Source: Pelomonas caseinilytica
Lineage (GTDB): Bacteria; Pseudomonadota; Gammaproteobacteria; Burkholderiales; Burkholderiaceae_C
Assembly (NCBI RefSeq): GCF_021353235.1
Contig: NZ_JAJTWT010000006.1
Location: 310,001 to 374,000, forward strand
DNA: 64,000 bases
Reading direction: 5' to 3'
The position numbers and the translations under genes were made by a program. The notes beneath the pieces were generated by a model. The model was not told where the DNA came from. It saw only the letters and a program-made list of their open reading frames with translations, and searched no databases. This document shows positions 26,528 through 34,891 of the stretch, piece by piece. Each line of letters opens with the position of its first letter. Positions within the stretch are counted from its first letter, which is position 1.

Positions 26528-28363
26528 ATGAGCCGCATCGAAGCCACCAACGACTTCGTCGTCAAGTTCGCCAACGTCAACGGCTCGGGCTCGGCGTCCG
26601 CGAACGAGCTGTTCGCGCGGGCCATCCTGCGCATGGGCGTGCCGGTCAGCCCGCGCAACATCTTCCCGAGCAACATCCAGGGCCTGCCGACCTGGTATGA
26701 GGTGCGGGTCTGCGAGGCGGGCTGGCTGGGGCGGCGCGGCGGCGTCGACCTGATGGTGGCCATGAACCCCCAGACCTGGGACCAGGACGTCGCCGAGATC
26801 CAGCCGGGCGGCTACCTCTTCTACGACTCGACGAAGCCGATGCCGCAGAGCGCCTTCCGCCCCGACATCCACGTCATCGGCATGCCGGCCACGGCCATCT
26901 GCAACGCCACCTACGACGTGCCGCGCGAGCGCACGCTGTTCAAGAACATCCTCGTGCTGGGCGCGCTCAGCGAGCTGATGGGCATCGAGGCCGCCGTCAT
27001 CGAGCAGCTTTTCGCCGCGCAGTACAAGGGCAAGGAGAGGCTGCTGGACTCCAACGTGCGCGCCCTGCACGCAGGCCGCGAGTTCGCGCGCGACCACCTC
27101 TCAGTGCAGCCCTTCGGCCTGAAGGTCAGGCGTGCCGACGCGGTGGGCGGGCGCATCTTCCTGGAGGGCAACGCGGCCACGGCCCTGGGCTGCGTCTACG
27201 GCGGTGCCACCGTCTGCGCCTGGTATCCCATCACGCCGTCGTCGTCCGTGGCCGAGGCCTTCGAGGGCTATTGCCGCAAGTTCCGCACCGACCCCGACAC
27301 CGGCGAGCAGCGCTATGCCATCGTGCAGGCCGAGGACGAGATCGCCTCCATCGGCATCATCACCGGCGCCGGCTGGAACGGCGCCCGGGCCTTCACGGCG
27401 ACCTCCGGTCCCGGCGTGTCGCTGATGACCGAGTTCCTGGGCCTCGGCTATTTCGCCGAGATCCCCCTCGTCGTCATCGACGTGCAGCGCGGTGGCCCCA
27501 GCACTGGCATGCCCACGCGCACCCAGCAGGCCGACCTGCTCAGCTGCGCCTATGCCTCGCACGGCGACACCCAGCACGTGCTGCTGCTGCCCGAGGACCC
27601 GCGCGAATGCTTCGAGTTCGCCGCCACGGCGCTGGACCTGGCCGAGCGACTGCAGACGCCGGTCTTCCTGATGAGCGACCTGGACATCGGCATGAACCAG
27701 CGCCTGTGCGCGCCGCTCGAATGGGACGACGCCCGCCGCTACGACCGCGGCAAGCTCATGACGGCCGAGATGCTGGACGCCGGCCGCGAGTTCGCCCGCT
27801 ACAAGGACGTGGACGGCGACGGCATCCCCTGGCGCACCCTGCCCGGCACCCACCCGAGCAAGGGCGCCTACTTCACGCGCGGCACGACGAGGAACGAAGC
27901 GGCCGTCTACTCCGAACGTGGCGACGACTACGTCCGCAACGTCGAGCGCCTGCGCGCCAAGTTCGCCACCGCGGCGCTGCTGGCACCGCAGCCGCAGCTG
28001 CGCGCCGCGGCCCGGAAGACTCGGCTGGCCGTCGTCTACTTCGGCTCCACCTCGCCCGCCATGGACGAGGCGCTCGCCGCGCTGGCCGAGGCCGGCATCC
28101 ACATCGACGCCATGCGGTTGCGGGCCTACCCCTTCCCGCCCAGCGTGGCGGAGTTCCTCGCCGCGCACGACGCCGTCTTCGTCGTCGAGCAGAACCGCGA
28201 CGCGCAGATGCGCCGCCTGCTCGTCAACGAGCTGGAGGTGGCGCCGGCCCGCCTCACGCCGGTGCTGCACTACGACGGCACGCCCATCACGGCGCGCTTC
28301 ATCATCGAGGCCATCACCCGCCACGTGCATGCGCTGGCCACCACGCCGAGGAGCGCCGCATGA
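26528..28363 (+). CDS. korA: 2-oxoacid:acceptor oxidoreductase, fused gamma-alpha subunit
   Basis: 611 residues (about 66 kDa) from the ATG at 26528. A gamma (catalytic-gamma) domain occupies about 1-190 (NGSGSASANELFARAIL), followed by the pyruvate:ferredoxin oxidoreductase alpha N-domain (GNAATALGCVYGGATVCAWYPITPSSS) and a C-terminal transketolase-like domain. The family oxidatively decarboxylates 2-oxoacids to acyl-CoA and reduces ferredoxin. 2-oxoglutarate is the best guess from size and gene order; branched-chain 2-oxoacids or indolepyruvate are alternatives. It is coupled to the beta-subunit gene by ATGA. Confidence 0.87.
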   Translation: MSRIEATNDFVVKFANVNGSGSASANELFARAILRMGVPVSPRNIFPSNIQGLPTWYEVRVCEAGWLGRRGGVDLMVAMNPQTWDQDVAEIQPGGYLFYDSTKPMPQSAFRPDIHVIGMPATAICNATYDVPRERTLFKNILVLGALSELMGIEAAVIEQLFAAQYKGKERLLDSNVRALHAGREFARDHLSVQPFGLKVRRADAVGGRIFLEGNAATALGCVYGGATVCAWYPITPSSSVAEAFEGYCRKFRTDPDTGEQRYAIVQAEDEIASIGIITGAGWNGARAFTATSGPGVSLMTEFLGLGYFAEIPLVVIDVQRGGPSTGMPTRTQQADLLSCAYASHGDTQHVLLLPEDPRECFEFAATALDLAERLQTPVFLMSDLDIGMNQRLCAPLEWDDARRYDRGKLMTAEMLDAGREFARYKDVDGDGIPWRTLPGTHPSKGAYFTRGTTRNEAAVYSERGDDYVRNVERLRAKFATAALLAPQPQLRAAARKTRLAVVYFGSTSPAMDEALAALAEAGIHIDAMRLRAYPFPPSVAEFLAAHDAVFVVEQNRDAQMRRLLVNELEVAPARLTPVLHYDGTPITARFIIEAITRHVHALATTPRSAA

Positions 28364-29412
28364 CCTATCTCGCCAAGCCCAGGCTGCACCATCCCAGCCT
28401 GACGAAGAACAAGGTCGGCTACACCCGCCGCGACTACGAAGGCAAGGTCTCGACGCTGTGCGCCGGCTGCGGCCACGACTCCGTCTCGGCCGCCATCGTC
28501 CAGGCCTGCTGGCAGCTCGACATCGAGCCGCACCGCGTGGCCAAGCTCAGCGGCATCGGCTGCTCCAGCAAGACGCCCGACTACTTCCTCGGCGCCAGCC
28601 ACGGCTTCAACACCGTCCACGGCCGCATGCCCAGCGTGCTGACCGGCGCCTACCTCGCCAACCGCGAGCTCCTCTACCTCGGCATCTCGGGCGATGGCGA
28701 CTCCGCCTCCATCGGCCTGGGCCAGTTCGCCCATGCCATGCGGCGCGGCGTGCGCATGGTCTACATCGTCGAGAACAACGGCGTGTACGGCCTCACCAAG
28801 GGCCAGTTCAGCGCCACGGCCGACAAGGGCTCGGTGGCCAAGAAGGGCGCCACCAACAGCGACGCGGCCATCGACCTGGCCGCCTTGGCCCTGCAGCTCG
28901 GCGCCACCTATGTCGCGCGCGGCTTCTCGGGCGACAAGGCCCAGCTCGTGCCCCTGATCGAAGCGGCCATCCGCCACGGCGGCGCCGCCTTCATCGACGT
29001 CGTCAGCCCCTGCGTGGCCTTCAACAACCATGCCGGCTCGACGCGCAGTTATGACCACGTCCGCGCCCACAACGAGGCCCTCAACCGCATCGACGTCATC
29101 GACCTCGCCGCCGAGACGGTGGTGCAGGGCTCGCCTGAGGTCCTCGACGTGCCCCAGGGCGACGGCAGCCTGCTGCGCCTGCGCAGGCTCGATGCCGGCC
29201 ACGACCCCACCGACCGCCTCGCCGCCATGAACGCCCTGCAGCGGCACGCGGCGGCCGGCGAGATCGCCACTGGCCTGCTCTACATCGACCCCTCGGCCCG
29301 CGACTGGCACGCCGCCCACCGCACGCCGCCCGGGGCGCTGAACGTGCTCGGCGAAGCAGCACTTTGCCCTGGCTCGGACGCCCTCGCTCGCATCAACGCT
29401 TCCCTGAAGTGA
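28360..29412 (+). CDS. korB: 2-oxoacid:acceptor oxidoreductase beta subunit (TPP-binding)
   Basis: 350 residues. The N-terminal CAGCGHDS and the thiamine-pyrophosphate motif GDGDSASIG...ENNGVYGLTKGQ are characteristic of the beta subunit of 2-oxoacid:ferredoxin oxidoreductases. A short GCSSKTP segment near residue 65 is shared with KorB. It overlaps korA by four bases. With KorA it would form the heterodimeric catalytic unit and KorC would link it to NAD(P). The stop codon lies inside the beginning of repeat A5. Confidence 0.87.
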   Translation: MTYLAKPRLHHPSLTKNKVGYTRRDYEGKVSTLCAGCGHDSVSAAIVQACWQLDIEPHRVAKLSGIGCSSKTPDYFLGASHGFNTVHGRMPSVLTGAYLANRELLYLGISGDGDSASIGLGQFAHAMRRGVRMVYIVENNGVYGLTKGQFSATADKGSVAKKGATNSDAAIDLAALALQLGATYVARGFSGDKAQLVPLIEAAIRHGGAAFIDVVSPCVAFNNHAGSTRSYDHVRAHNEALNRIDVIDLAAETVVQGSPEVLDVPQGDGSLLRLRRLDAGHDPTDRLAAMNALQRHAAAGEIATGLLYIDPSARDWHAAHRTPPGALNVLGEAALCPGSDALARINASLK

Positions 29413-29554
29413 AACCTCAAAGGCAACCACAGAGGCACGGAGAGGCACAGAGGAGACACGGAGTTTTATCTCTGTGGCTCTGTGCCTCTGTGGTTGCATT
29501 TCCGCATTCGTTTCATGCGTCGCGGGTGCCGCGAACGTGGAATGAACAACTGAG
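29404..29554. repeat. Family A full-length element, copy A5
   Basis: A 151-bp unit between korB and the lipoprotein gene. The palindrome arms 29423-29442 and 29478-29497 match at 19 of 20 positions. The flanks match copy A3 across the whole length. It overlaps the korB stop and ends one base before the next ATG, carrying ATG-AAC-AAC-TGA just upstream of it. Confidence 0.9.
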
Positions 29555-30070
29555 ATGATCCCGCCCATGCGCACCTCCTCCCTCGCCCTCGCGGCCCTCG
29601 CCGCCCTCGCCCTGGCCGCCTGCGCCAGCCACAGCCAGGACAAGGTGGCCAACGCCGCCACCACGCCGCTGTCCGATCTCAACGTCGTGCGGGCCGACAT
29701 CCCCGAAGTGCTGCGTGCCGCCGCCGCCGCGCCCTATGCCATGCCGGCCGACGCCAGCTGCACCGGCCTGGCCTCGGCCATCCGCGCGCTCGACGAAGTC
29801 CTCGGCCCCGACCTCGACGTGCCGGCCGGCAACGGCAACACCGGCCTGCTGGAGCGCGGCGAGGACGCGGCCACCGGCGCCCTGCAGCGCACGGCCGAGG
29901 GCGTCATCCCCTTCCGCGGCTGGGTGCGCAAGCTCACGGGCGCCGAGCGCTATGCCCGCCAGGTCACCGCCGCCATCACGGCCGGCGGCGTGCGGCGGGG
30001 CTACCTGCGCGGCCTGTCGGTGGCCAAGGCCTGCGTGGCCGCGCCGGCCAAGGCGGCCTCCGCCGTCTAG
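29555..30070 (+). CDS. Hypothetical lipoprotein
   Basis: 171 residues with a lipoprotein signal peptide ending in LALAAC (Cys near residue 23), so it is probably membrane-anchored in the periplasm. The rest is an Ala-rich helical domain (ADIPEVLRAAAAAPYAMPADASCTGL, split by Cys) with no recognised family. ATG at 29555 or 29567 (MRTSSLALA) may be the start; the second gives a cleaner signal peptide. Its upstream region is entirely repeat A5. Confidence 0.7.
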   Translation: MIPPMRTSSLALAALAALALAACASHSQDKVANAATTPLSDLNVVRADIPEVLRAAAAAPYAMPADASCTGLASAIRALDEVLGPDLDVPAGNGNTGLLERGEDAATGALQRTAEGVIPFRGWVRKLTGAERYARQVTAAITAGGVRRGYLRGLSVAKACVAAPAKAASAV

Positions 30071-30161
30071 GGCCAACCCCCGAGATGGGGGGAAGGGCTG
30101 TCGCAGACCGCCGCGTCGAAGCGTCTCCTCTTGAAGCACCGCCTTCTCCTGGAGACCTCCG

Positions 30162-31322
30162 ATGAAGCCCACCTTCCTGGCCGCTGCCGCCCTGCTGGCC
30201 TGCGCCACCTCCGCCTCCGCCGCGCCGCTGCAGGTCACCACGGGCGGCTACAACAGCTTCGGGCCCGCCCTCAGCGCCGACGGCAGCCGGCTGGTCTTCT
30301 ATTCGGCGTCCGACCTGACCGGCGGCAACCCCGACCACAACTTCGAGGTCTACGTCTACGAGCGTGCCACCGGCCAGACCCGCCAGTTGAGCGACAGTGC
30401 CGGCGGCATCCTGGCCGGCGGCAACCAGACGCCCAGCATCAGCGGCGACGGCAGCCGCGTCGCCTTCCAGCACTTCAACGTCAGCGGTGGCTATGCCTAC
30501 TTCCAGACGCAGAGCTACGACCTCGCCACCAACACCCTGACCACGCTGACCCAGCCGCCCGGCTTCTTCGAGCAGTCGGCCATCAGCCGCGACGGCAAGC
30601 GCATCGCCGTCAGCACCGACAACCTCGGCGTGCGCCTGTACGACACGGCCACGCAGACCTTCTCCGGCGTCGTCGCTCCGTGGGTGCTGAACATGTCGCT
30701 GAGCGGCGACGGCCAGCGCCTGGCCTTCGAGACCTTCTCGGGCGTGAAGCTGCTGGACCTCGGCACCGGCATCACCATCAACGTCGCGCCGCAGAGCGCC
30801 AGCTTCAACGAGCGCCCGACACTCAGCGCCGACGGCCGCACCCTCGCCTTCGTCTCCAACTTCGACCCGCTGGGCCAGAACGCCGACGGCAACCGCGAGC
30901 TCTTCAGCTACGACATCCTGACCGGCACCTTCACCCAGGTCACCCACACCCTGGGCAGCTACCTCTCCCTCGGCGGCCTGAGCGGAGACGGCAGCCGCAT
31001 CGCCTTCAGCACCGGTGCCGACCTCACCGGCGGCAATGGCGACGGCAACACCGAGGTCTTCGTCTACGACCTGCTGGCCGGCGACTTCATGCAGGTCACG
31101 CACACGCTGGGCGCCTACAACTCGGAGGCCCGGCTCAGCGAAGACGGGCTGAGCATCGCCTACCTGTCGTTCGACCTGCCCGGCTCTCCCAGCCAGGTCT
31201 TCCTGGACGCGCTGGCCCCCCAACCGCACGGCGCCCTGCCGGAGCCGGCCTCGCTGGCCCTGGCCGTGGCCGGCATCGCGGCCCTGGGGGCCGTCAGGAG
31301 CGGTCGTCGGCCGCGTCGATGA
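30162..31322 (+). CDS. PD40/TolB-like beta-propeller protein with PEP-CTERM sorting signal
   Basis: 386 residues: signal peptide, then repeated SxDGxRxAF blades (SADGSRLVFYS, SGDGSRVAFQ, SRDGKRIAVS, SGDGQRLAF, SADGRTLAFVS, SGDGSRIAFS) of a TolB/WD40-like propeller, ending in LPEPASLALAVAGIAALG plus a basic tail, which is a PEP-CTERM exosortase signal. This implies that an exosortase/EPS system exists elsewhere in the genome. Function: extracellular or surface protein, unknown role. A Shine-Dalgarno-like GGAGA precedes the ATG. It overlaps the convergent small gene by 29 bases. Confidence 0.85.
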   Translation: MKPTFLAAAALLACATSASAAPLQVTTGGYNSFGPALSADGSRLVFYSASDLTGGNPDHNFEVYVYERATGQTRQLSDSAGGILAGGNQTPSISGDGSRVAFQHFNVSGGYAYFQTQSYDLATNTLTTLTQPPGFFEQSAISRDGKRIAVSTDNLGVRLYDTATQTFSGVVAPWVLNMSLSGDGQRLAFETFSGVKLLDLGTGITINVAPQSASFNERPTLSADGRTLAFVSNFDPLGQNADGNRELFSYDILTGTFTQVTHTLGSYLSLGGLSGDGSRIAFSTGADLTGGNGDGNTEVFVYDLLAGDFMQVTHTLGAYNSEARLSEDGLSIAYLSFDLPGSPSQVFLDALAPQPHGALPEPASLALAVAGIAALGAVRSGRRPRR

Positions 31323-31572
31323 CGCGGTCCAGGGCGATGTCGGCGGGTTCGGTGTCGTCGGTCGTCTCGCCCGTGCCCTCGATGGGCGCCACGGCCTGAT
31401 CGCGGTTGAGCGTCAGGTCCACCGGCTCGCCCGGGTCGGCCGAGGGCAGGGTGTCGGCGCCGACGACGTCGCTGCCGCTGTCGCTGAGGTCCGAGGGGCC
31501 CAGGGCCTCCTCGTCGGTGCCCTTGGGCCGGCGCGGCGCCATCTCGGTGCCCACGAGGCTGCTGTGTCCCAT
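31294..31572 (-). CDS. Small acidic hypothetical protein
   Basis: 92 residues, very acidic and low in hydrophobics (MGHSSLVGTEMAPRRPKGTD, then GPSDLSDSGSDVVG), likely disordered. AAGGAG seven bases before the ATG at 31572 supports the start. I recognise similar sequences only as uncharacterised Burkholderiales proteins. It is divergent from the AraC regulator and convergent with the PEP-CTERM gene. Confidence 0.7.
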   Translation of the reverse strand: MGHSSLVGTEMAPRRPKGTDEEALGPSDLSDSGSDVVGADTLPSADPGEPVDLTLNRDQAVAPIEGTGETTDDTEPADIALDRVIDAADDRS

Positions 31573-31671
31573 GGTGGTCTCCTTCCGTTGGGGAGAACCC
31601 AGTCTGCGCCGCCCTCGCCGCGGCCGGCGTCGGACGGGGATGCTGCCGGGGTAGGACATATCCTCGCGCCC

Positions 31672-32100
31672 ATGACCGACAGCTCCACCGCCAGCCGGCC
31701 TCCGGACACCCAGCTGCGCGACCTCGCCCGGCTGCGCCGCGTGCGCGACCGCATCGACCGCGACTACGCCCAGCCGCTGGACGTCGACGCCCTGGCGCGC
31801 GGCATCGGCATGTCCGCCGGCCACCTGAGCCGGCAGTTCCGCGCCGCCTATGGCGAATCGGTCTACGCCTACCTGATGACCCGCCGCATCGAGCGCGCCA
31901 TGGCCCTGCTGCGCCGAGGCGACCTGAGCGTGACCGAGGTCTGCTTCGAAGTGGGCTGCTCGTCCCTGGGCACCTTCAGCACCCGCTTCACCGAGCTGGT
32001 CGGCGTGTCGCCCAGCGTCTACCGCCGCGAGGCCGCGGAGGCGACCCAGGGCATGCCGTCCTGCGTGGCCAAGCAGGTCACGCGGCCGGTGCGCAGCTGA
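31672..32100 (+). CDS. AraC-family regulator, DNA-binding domain only
   Basis: 142 residues; only the two helix-turn-helix motifs of AraC/XylS are present (DALARGIGMSAGHLSRQFRAAYG and EVCFEVGCSSLGTFSTRFTELVGVSP, given here as landmarks), with no ligand-binding domain. Family members of this size respond to a partner or act constitutively. The next gene encodes a VOC/glyoxalase-fold protein 84 bases downstream on the same strand, a common pairing. Confidence 0.87.
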   Translation: MTDSSTASRPPDTQLRDLARLRRVRDRIDRDYAQPLDVDALARGIGMSAGHLSRQFRAAYGESVYAYLMTRRIERAMALLRRGDLSVTEVCFEVGCSSLGTFSTRFTELVGVSPSVYRREAAEATQGMPSCVAKQVTRPVRS

Positions 32101-32184
32101 TCAGGAATCGAGAAGCGCCGCCTGGGGGCCAAACCTAGACTGGCCCGCACGGACTTCCCGTTATCCCCCAGGAGACTTTCAGCC

Positions 32185-32595
32185 ATGGACATCAGCATCC
32201 ACTCGACCTTCCTGCCCCAGACCGACCCCGAGGCCTCGCTGGCCTTCTACCGCGACGTGCTCGGCTTCGAGGTGCGCAACGACGTGGGCTACAACGGCCT
32301 GCGCTGGATCACCGTCGGCCCCAGGTCGCAGCCCGGCACTTCCATCGTGCTCTATCCGCCGCAGGCCACGCCCGGCCTGACCGACGACGAGAAGCGCTCC
32401 ATCGCCGAGATGATGGCCAAGGGCAGCTTCGCGATGATCCTGTTCGCCTCGCCTGACCTCGAGGCCACCTTCCAGAAGCTGCAGGCCGCCGACGCCGAGA
32501 TCGCCCAGGAGCCCACCGACCAGCCCTATGGCGTGCGCGACTGCGCCGTCCGCGACCCGGCCGGCAACATGATCCGCATCCAGCAGGCGCGTTGA
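32185..32595 (+). CDS. VOC (glyoxalase/bleomycin-resistance fold) protein
   Basis: 136 residues with the paired beta-alpha-beta-beta-beta modules of the vicinal oxygen chelate superfamily: ASLAFYRDVLGFEVRND in the first half and GVRDCAVRDPAGNMIRIQQ at the end. It could bind a metal and a small ligand, or sequester an antibiotic. AGGAGA sits ahead of the ATG. The AraC gene upstream is the likely regulator. Confidence 0.88.
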   Translation: MDISIHSTFLPQTDPEASLAFYRDVLGFEVRNDVGYNGLRWITVGPRSQPGTSIVLYPPQATPGLTDDEKRSIAEMMAKGSFAMILFASPDLEATFQKLQAADAEIAQEPTDQPYGVRDCAVRDPAGNMIRIQQAR

Positions 32596-32690
32596 AGGCC
32601 CCGCCCGCGCTGTATCCATGCGCGGGCTGATACAGCGCAGCGCGCGGCATCGGTGGCTGTCCCTTCACGCGGCGGCCCGGCGCCGCTGCA

Positions 32691-33284
32691 ATGCGGGGCA
32701 TGGACGAGATGCTCCCTTTCTTCGGCTACTGCCTGCTGATGTCCGGCACGCCCGGCCCCAACAACATGATGCTGGTGGCCAGCGGCGCCCACCACGGCTA
32801 CCGGCGCACGCTGCCGGCCATCCTCGGCATCAACACCGGCAACGCGGTGCAGACCTTCGCCACCTGCATGGGCCTGGGCGCGCTCTTCGTCGCCTGGCCG
32901 CTGCTGCACGAGGCCCTGCGGCTGGGCGGCACCCTCTACATGCTGGTGCTGGCCTGGCGGCTGGCGGCCAGCCCCGTCGTGCATGACCGGCCGCCGCAGC
33001 GGCTGAGCTTCGCCGAGGCGGCCCTCTTCCAGGCCGTCAACCCCAAGAGCTGGGTGCGCTCCATCACCATCGCCTCGGTCTTCATGCCCGCGCAGCTCAG
33101 CCTGCCGGCCGGGGCCCTGCTCGTCAGCGGCATCGGCGCCGCCATCGGTTTCCCCTGCGTGTCGATGTGGGCCCTCTTCGGCGCGGCCATCGGCCGGCTG
33201 CTGTCCAGCCCCGCGCGGCGGCGGGCGTTCAATGTCATCATGGCCGCCTCCCTCGCCCTGCTGGCCCTGCTGCTGCTGCGCTGA
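32691..33284 (+). CDS. LysE-family exporter
   Basis: 197 residues, about five to six helices. The GPNNMMLVASGAHHGYRRTLP motif is the RhtB/LysE signature that precedes the first loop. It exports amino acids or their analogues. The start is uncertain among ATGs at 32691, 32700 and 32709. The MocR-type regulator follows 7 bases downstream on the same strand, so it probably forms an operon with and is controlled by that regulator. Confidence 0.87.
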   Translation: MRGMDEMLPFFGYCLLMSGTPGPNNMMLVASGAHHGYRRTLPAILGINTGNAVQTFATCMGLGALFVAWPLLHEALRLGGTLYMLVLAWRLAASPVVHDRPPQRLSFAEAALFQAVNPKSWVRSITIASVFMPAQLSLPAGALLVSGIGAAIGFPCVSMWALFGAAIGRLLSSPARRRAFNVIMAASLALLALLLLR

Positions 33285-33291
33285 CCGATCG

Positions 33292-34734
33292 ATGTTCTCG
33301 CTGGACCGTGACTCGCCCAGGCCGCTGGCCGACCAGATCGAGCAGCGCCTGCACGCCCTCATTGCCACGGCCCAGCTGCCGCCCGGCGCGCGGCTGAACT
33401 CCATCCGCCAGCTGGCTGCGCGGCTGGGCGTCAGCCCCAACACCGTGGTGGCGGCCTACGACCGCCTCGTCGCCGCCGGCCTCGTGGACTCGCGCGGCAC
33501 GGCGGGCTTCTTTGTCGCCGAGGGGCCGGCCGACGCCATGCCCGACGCCGTGCGCGTGGAGGCCGGCGAGGAGCAGGAGGCCGTGTGGCTGGCCCAGCAG
33601 GCCAACGACCAGCGCGCCGGCGTGCTGCTGGCCAGCAGCGGCGCCCTGCCGGCCACCTGGCTGGAGGACGCCGTGCCCGCCGCGGCCGTGCAGCGCGGCC
33701 TGGCCCGTGCCGCCGCCGGCATGGCCTCGCGCTGCCCGCCCCAGGGCCTGCCCGAACTGCGCGAGCGCCTGGCCACGCTGCTGCGCGCCCAGGGCATGGC
33801 GGTGGACGCCAGCCGCGTGCTCACCACCTACGGGGGCACCCACGCCATCGACCTCATCTGCCGTGCCCTGCTGCGGCCGGGCGATGCCGTGGCCGTCGAG
33901 ACGCCGGGTTACTTCCTGCTCTTCGACCGGCTGCGCCAGGCGGGCGTCACGGTGGTGCCGGTGCCGCGCCGCCCCGATGGCATCGACCTCGACGCCCTCG
34001 ACGAGGCCTGTGCCCGCCACCGGCCGCGGCTGCTCTTCCTGCAGAGCGTGCTGCACAACCCGACCGGCTGGGGCAGCACGCCGGCCAACCTGCACCGCGT
34101 GTTGCTGCTGGCGCAGCGCCACGGCTTCCTCATCGCCGAGGACGACGTGCAGGGCCACTTCCACCCCGGCGCGCCGACGCGCCTGGCTCAGCTCTCGGGG
34201 CTGGACCGCGTCATCTACTACTCCAGCATCTGCAAGGCCATGAGCCCGGCGCTGCGCCTGGGCTACGTGGCCGCCGAGCCCGCCATCGTCAAGACCCTGC
34301 TGCGCGAGAAGATCCTCTCGGTGCTGACGACGGCCGCGCTCAACGAATACGTGCTGCTGGAGGTGCTGGCCGCGGGCCGCTGGCGCAAGCACCTGGACCG
34401 CCTGCAGCAGCGCCTCGGCGCGGCGCGCGTGGCCGCGACGCGGCAGCTGCGCCAGGCCGGCGTACTGCTGGAGCACCCGGGCGAGGGTGGCCTCTTCCTG
34501 TGGGGCGCCGTGCCGCCCGGCGTCGACGTGGATGCCGTCGTGCGCGACGCCTTCCGCCACGGCATCCTGCTCGTGCGCGGCGCCACCTTCGCCGCCGACG
34601 GCGCGCGTGATGACCACATCCGCTTCAACGCCGCCTTCAGCCAGCAGCCGCGCCTGGCCCAATATCTCCAGCATCAGTTGAGCGCTGCGACGAGCGCCCA
34701 GATCGCGCTGGAGCGCGCCCGGGCCAGCCCGTAG
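33292..34734 (+). CDS. MocR-type GntR/aminotransferase transcription regulator
   Basis: 480 residues from the ATG at 33292. The N-terminal GntR winged helix (ADQIEQRLHALIATAQLPPG, SIRQLAARLGVSPNTVVAAYDRL) is fused to a fold-type I aminotransferase domain with DDVQGHFHPGAPTRLAQLSG and the PLP lysine in SICKAMSPALRLG (Lys315). MocR proteins sense PLP or aminoacid derivatives and regulate neighbouring exporters or vitamin B6 genes. The regulatory target is likely the adjacent LysE exporter. Confidence 0.9.
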   Translation: MFSLDRDSPRPLADQIEQRLHALIATAQLPPGARLNSIRQLAARLGVSPNTVVAAYDRLVAAGLVDSRGTAGFFVAEGPADAMPDAVRVEAGEEQEAVWLAQQANDQRAGVLLASSGALPATWLEDAVPAAAVQRGLARAAAGMASRCPPQGLPELRERLATLLRAQGMAVDASRVLTTYGGTHAIDLICRALLRPGDAVAVETPGYFLLFDRLRQAGVTVVPVPRRPDGIDLDALDEACARHRPRLLFLQSVLHNPTGWGSTPANLHRVLLLAQRHGFLIAEDDVQGHFHPGAPTRLAQLSGLDRVIYYSSICKAMSPALRLGYVAAEPAIVKTLLREKILSVLTTAALNEYVLLEVLAAGRWRKHLDRLQQRLGAARVAATRQLRQAGVLLEHPGEGGLFLWGAVPPGVDVDAVVRDAFRHGILLVRGATFAADGARDDHIRFNAAFSQQPRLAQYLQHQLSAATSAQIALERARASP

Positions 34735-34891
34735 CGCGTCGGCTGGCGGCGACATCGCCTTGCGGCCGCGGGCCGGCCGGCGCGCAAAACCGCGCCTGCT
34801 GTGAAATGTGACAGCGACTGCGCCGAGGCCCACGGCTAAGCTTTCGGCCAGTTCCCTCAATCGCCCGTCGCCGCCGACGGCGACCGAATCC

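Noticed and set aside
34736-34891. TGTGAAATGTGACA at about 34800 as a CRP site
   Set aside because: It is a direct repeat of TGTGA rather than the TGTGA-N6-TCACA palindrome.
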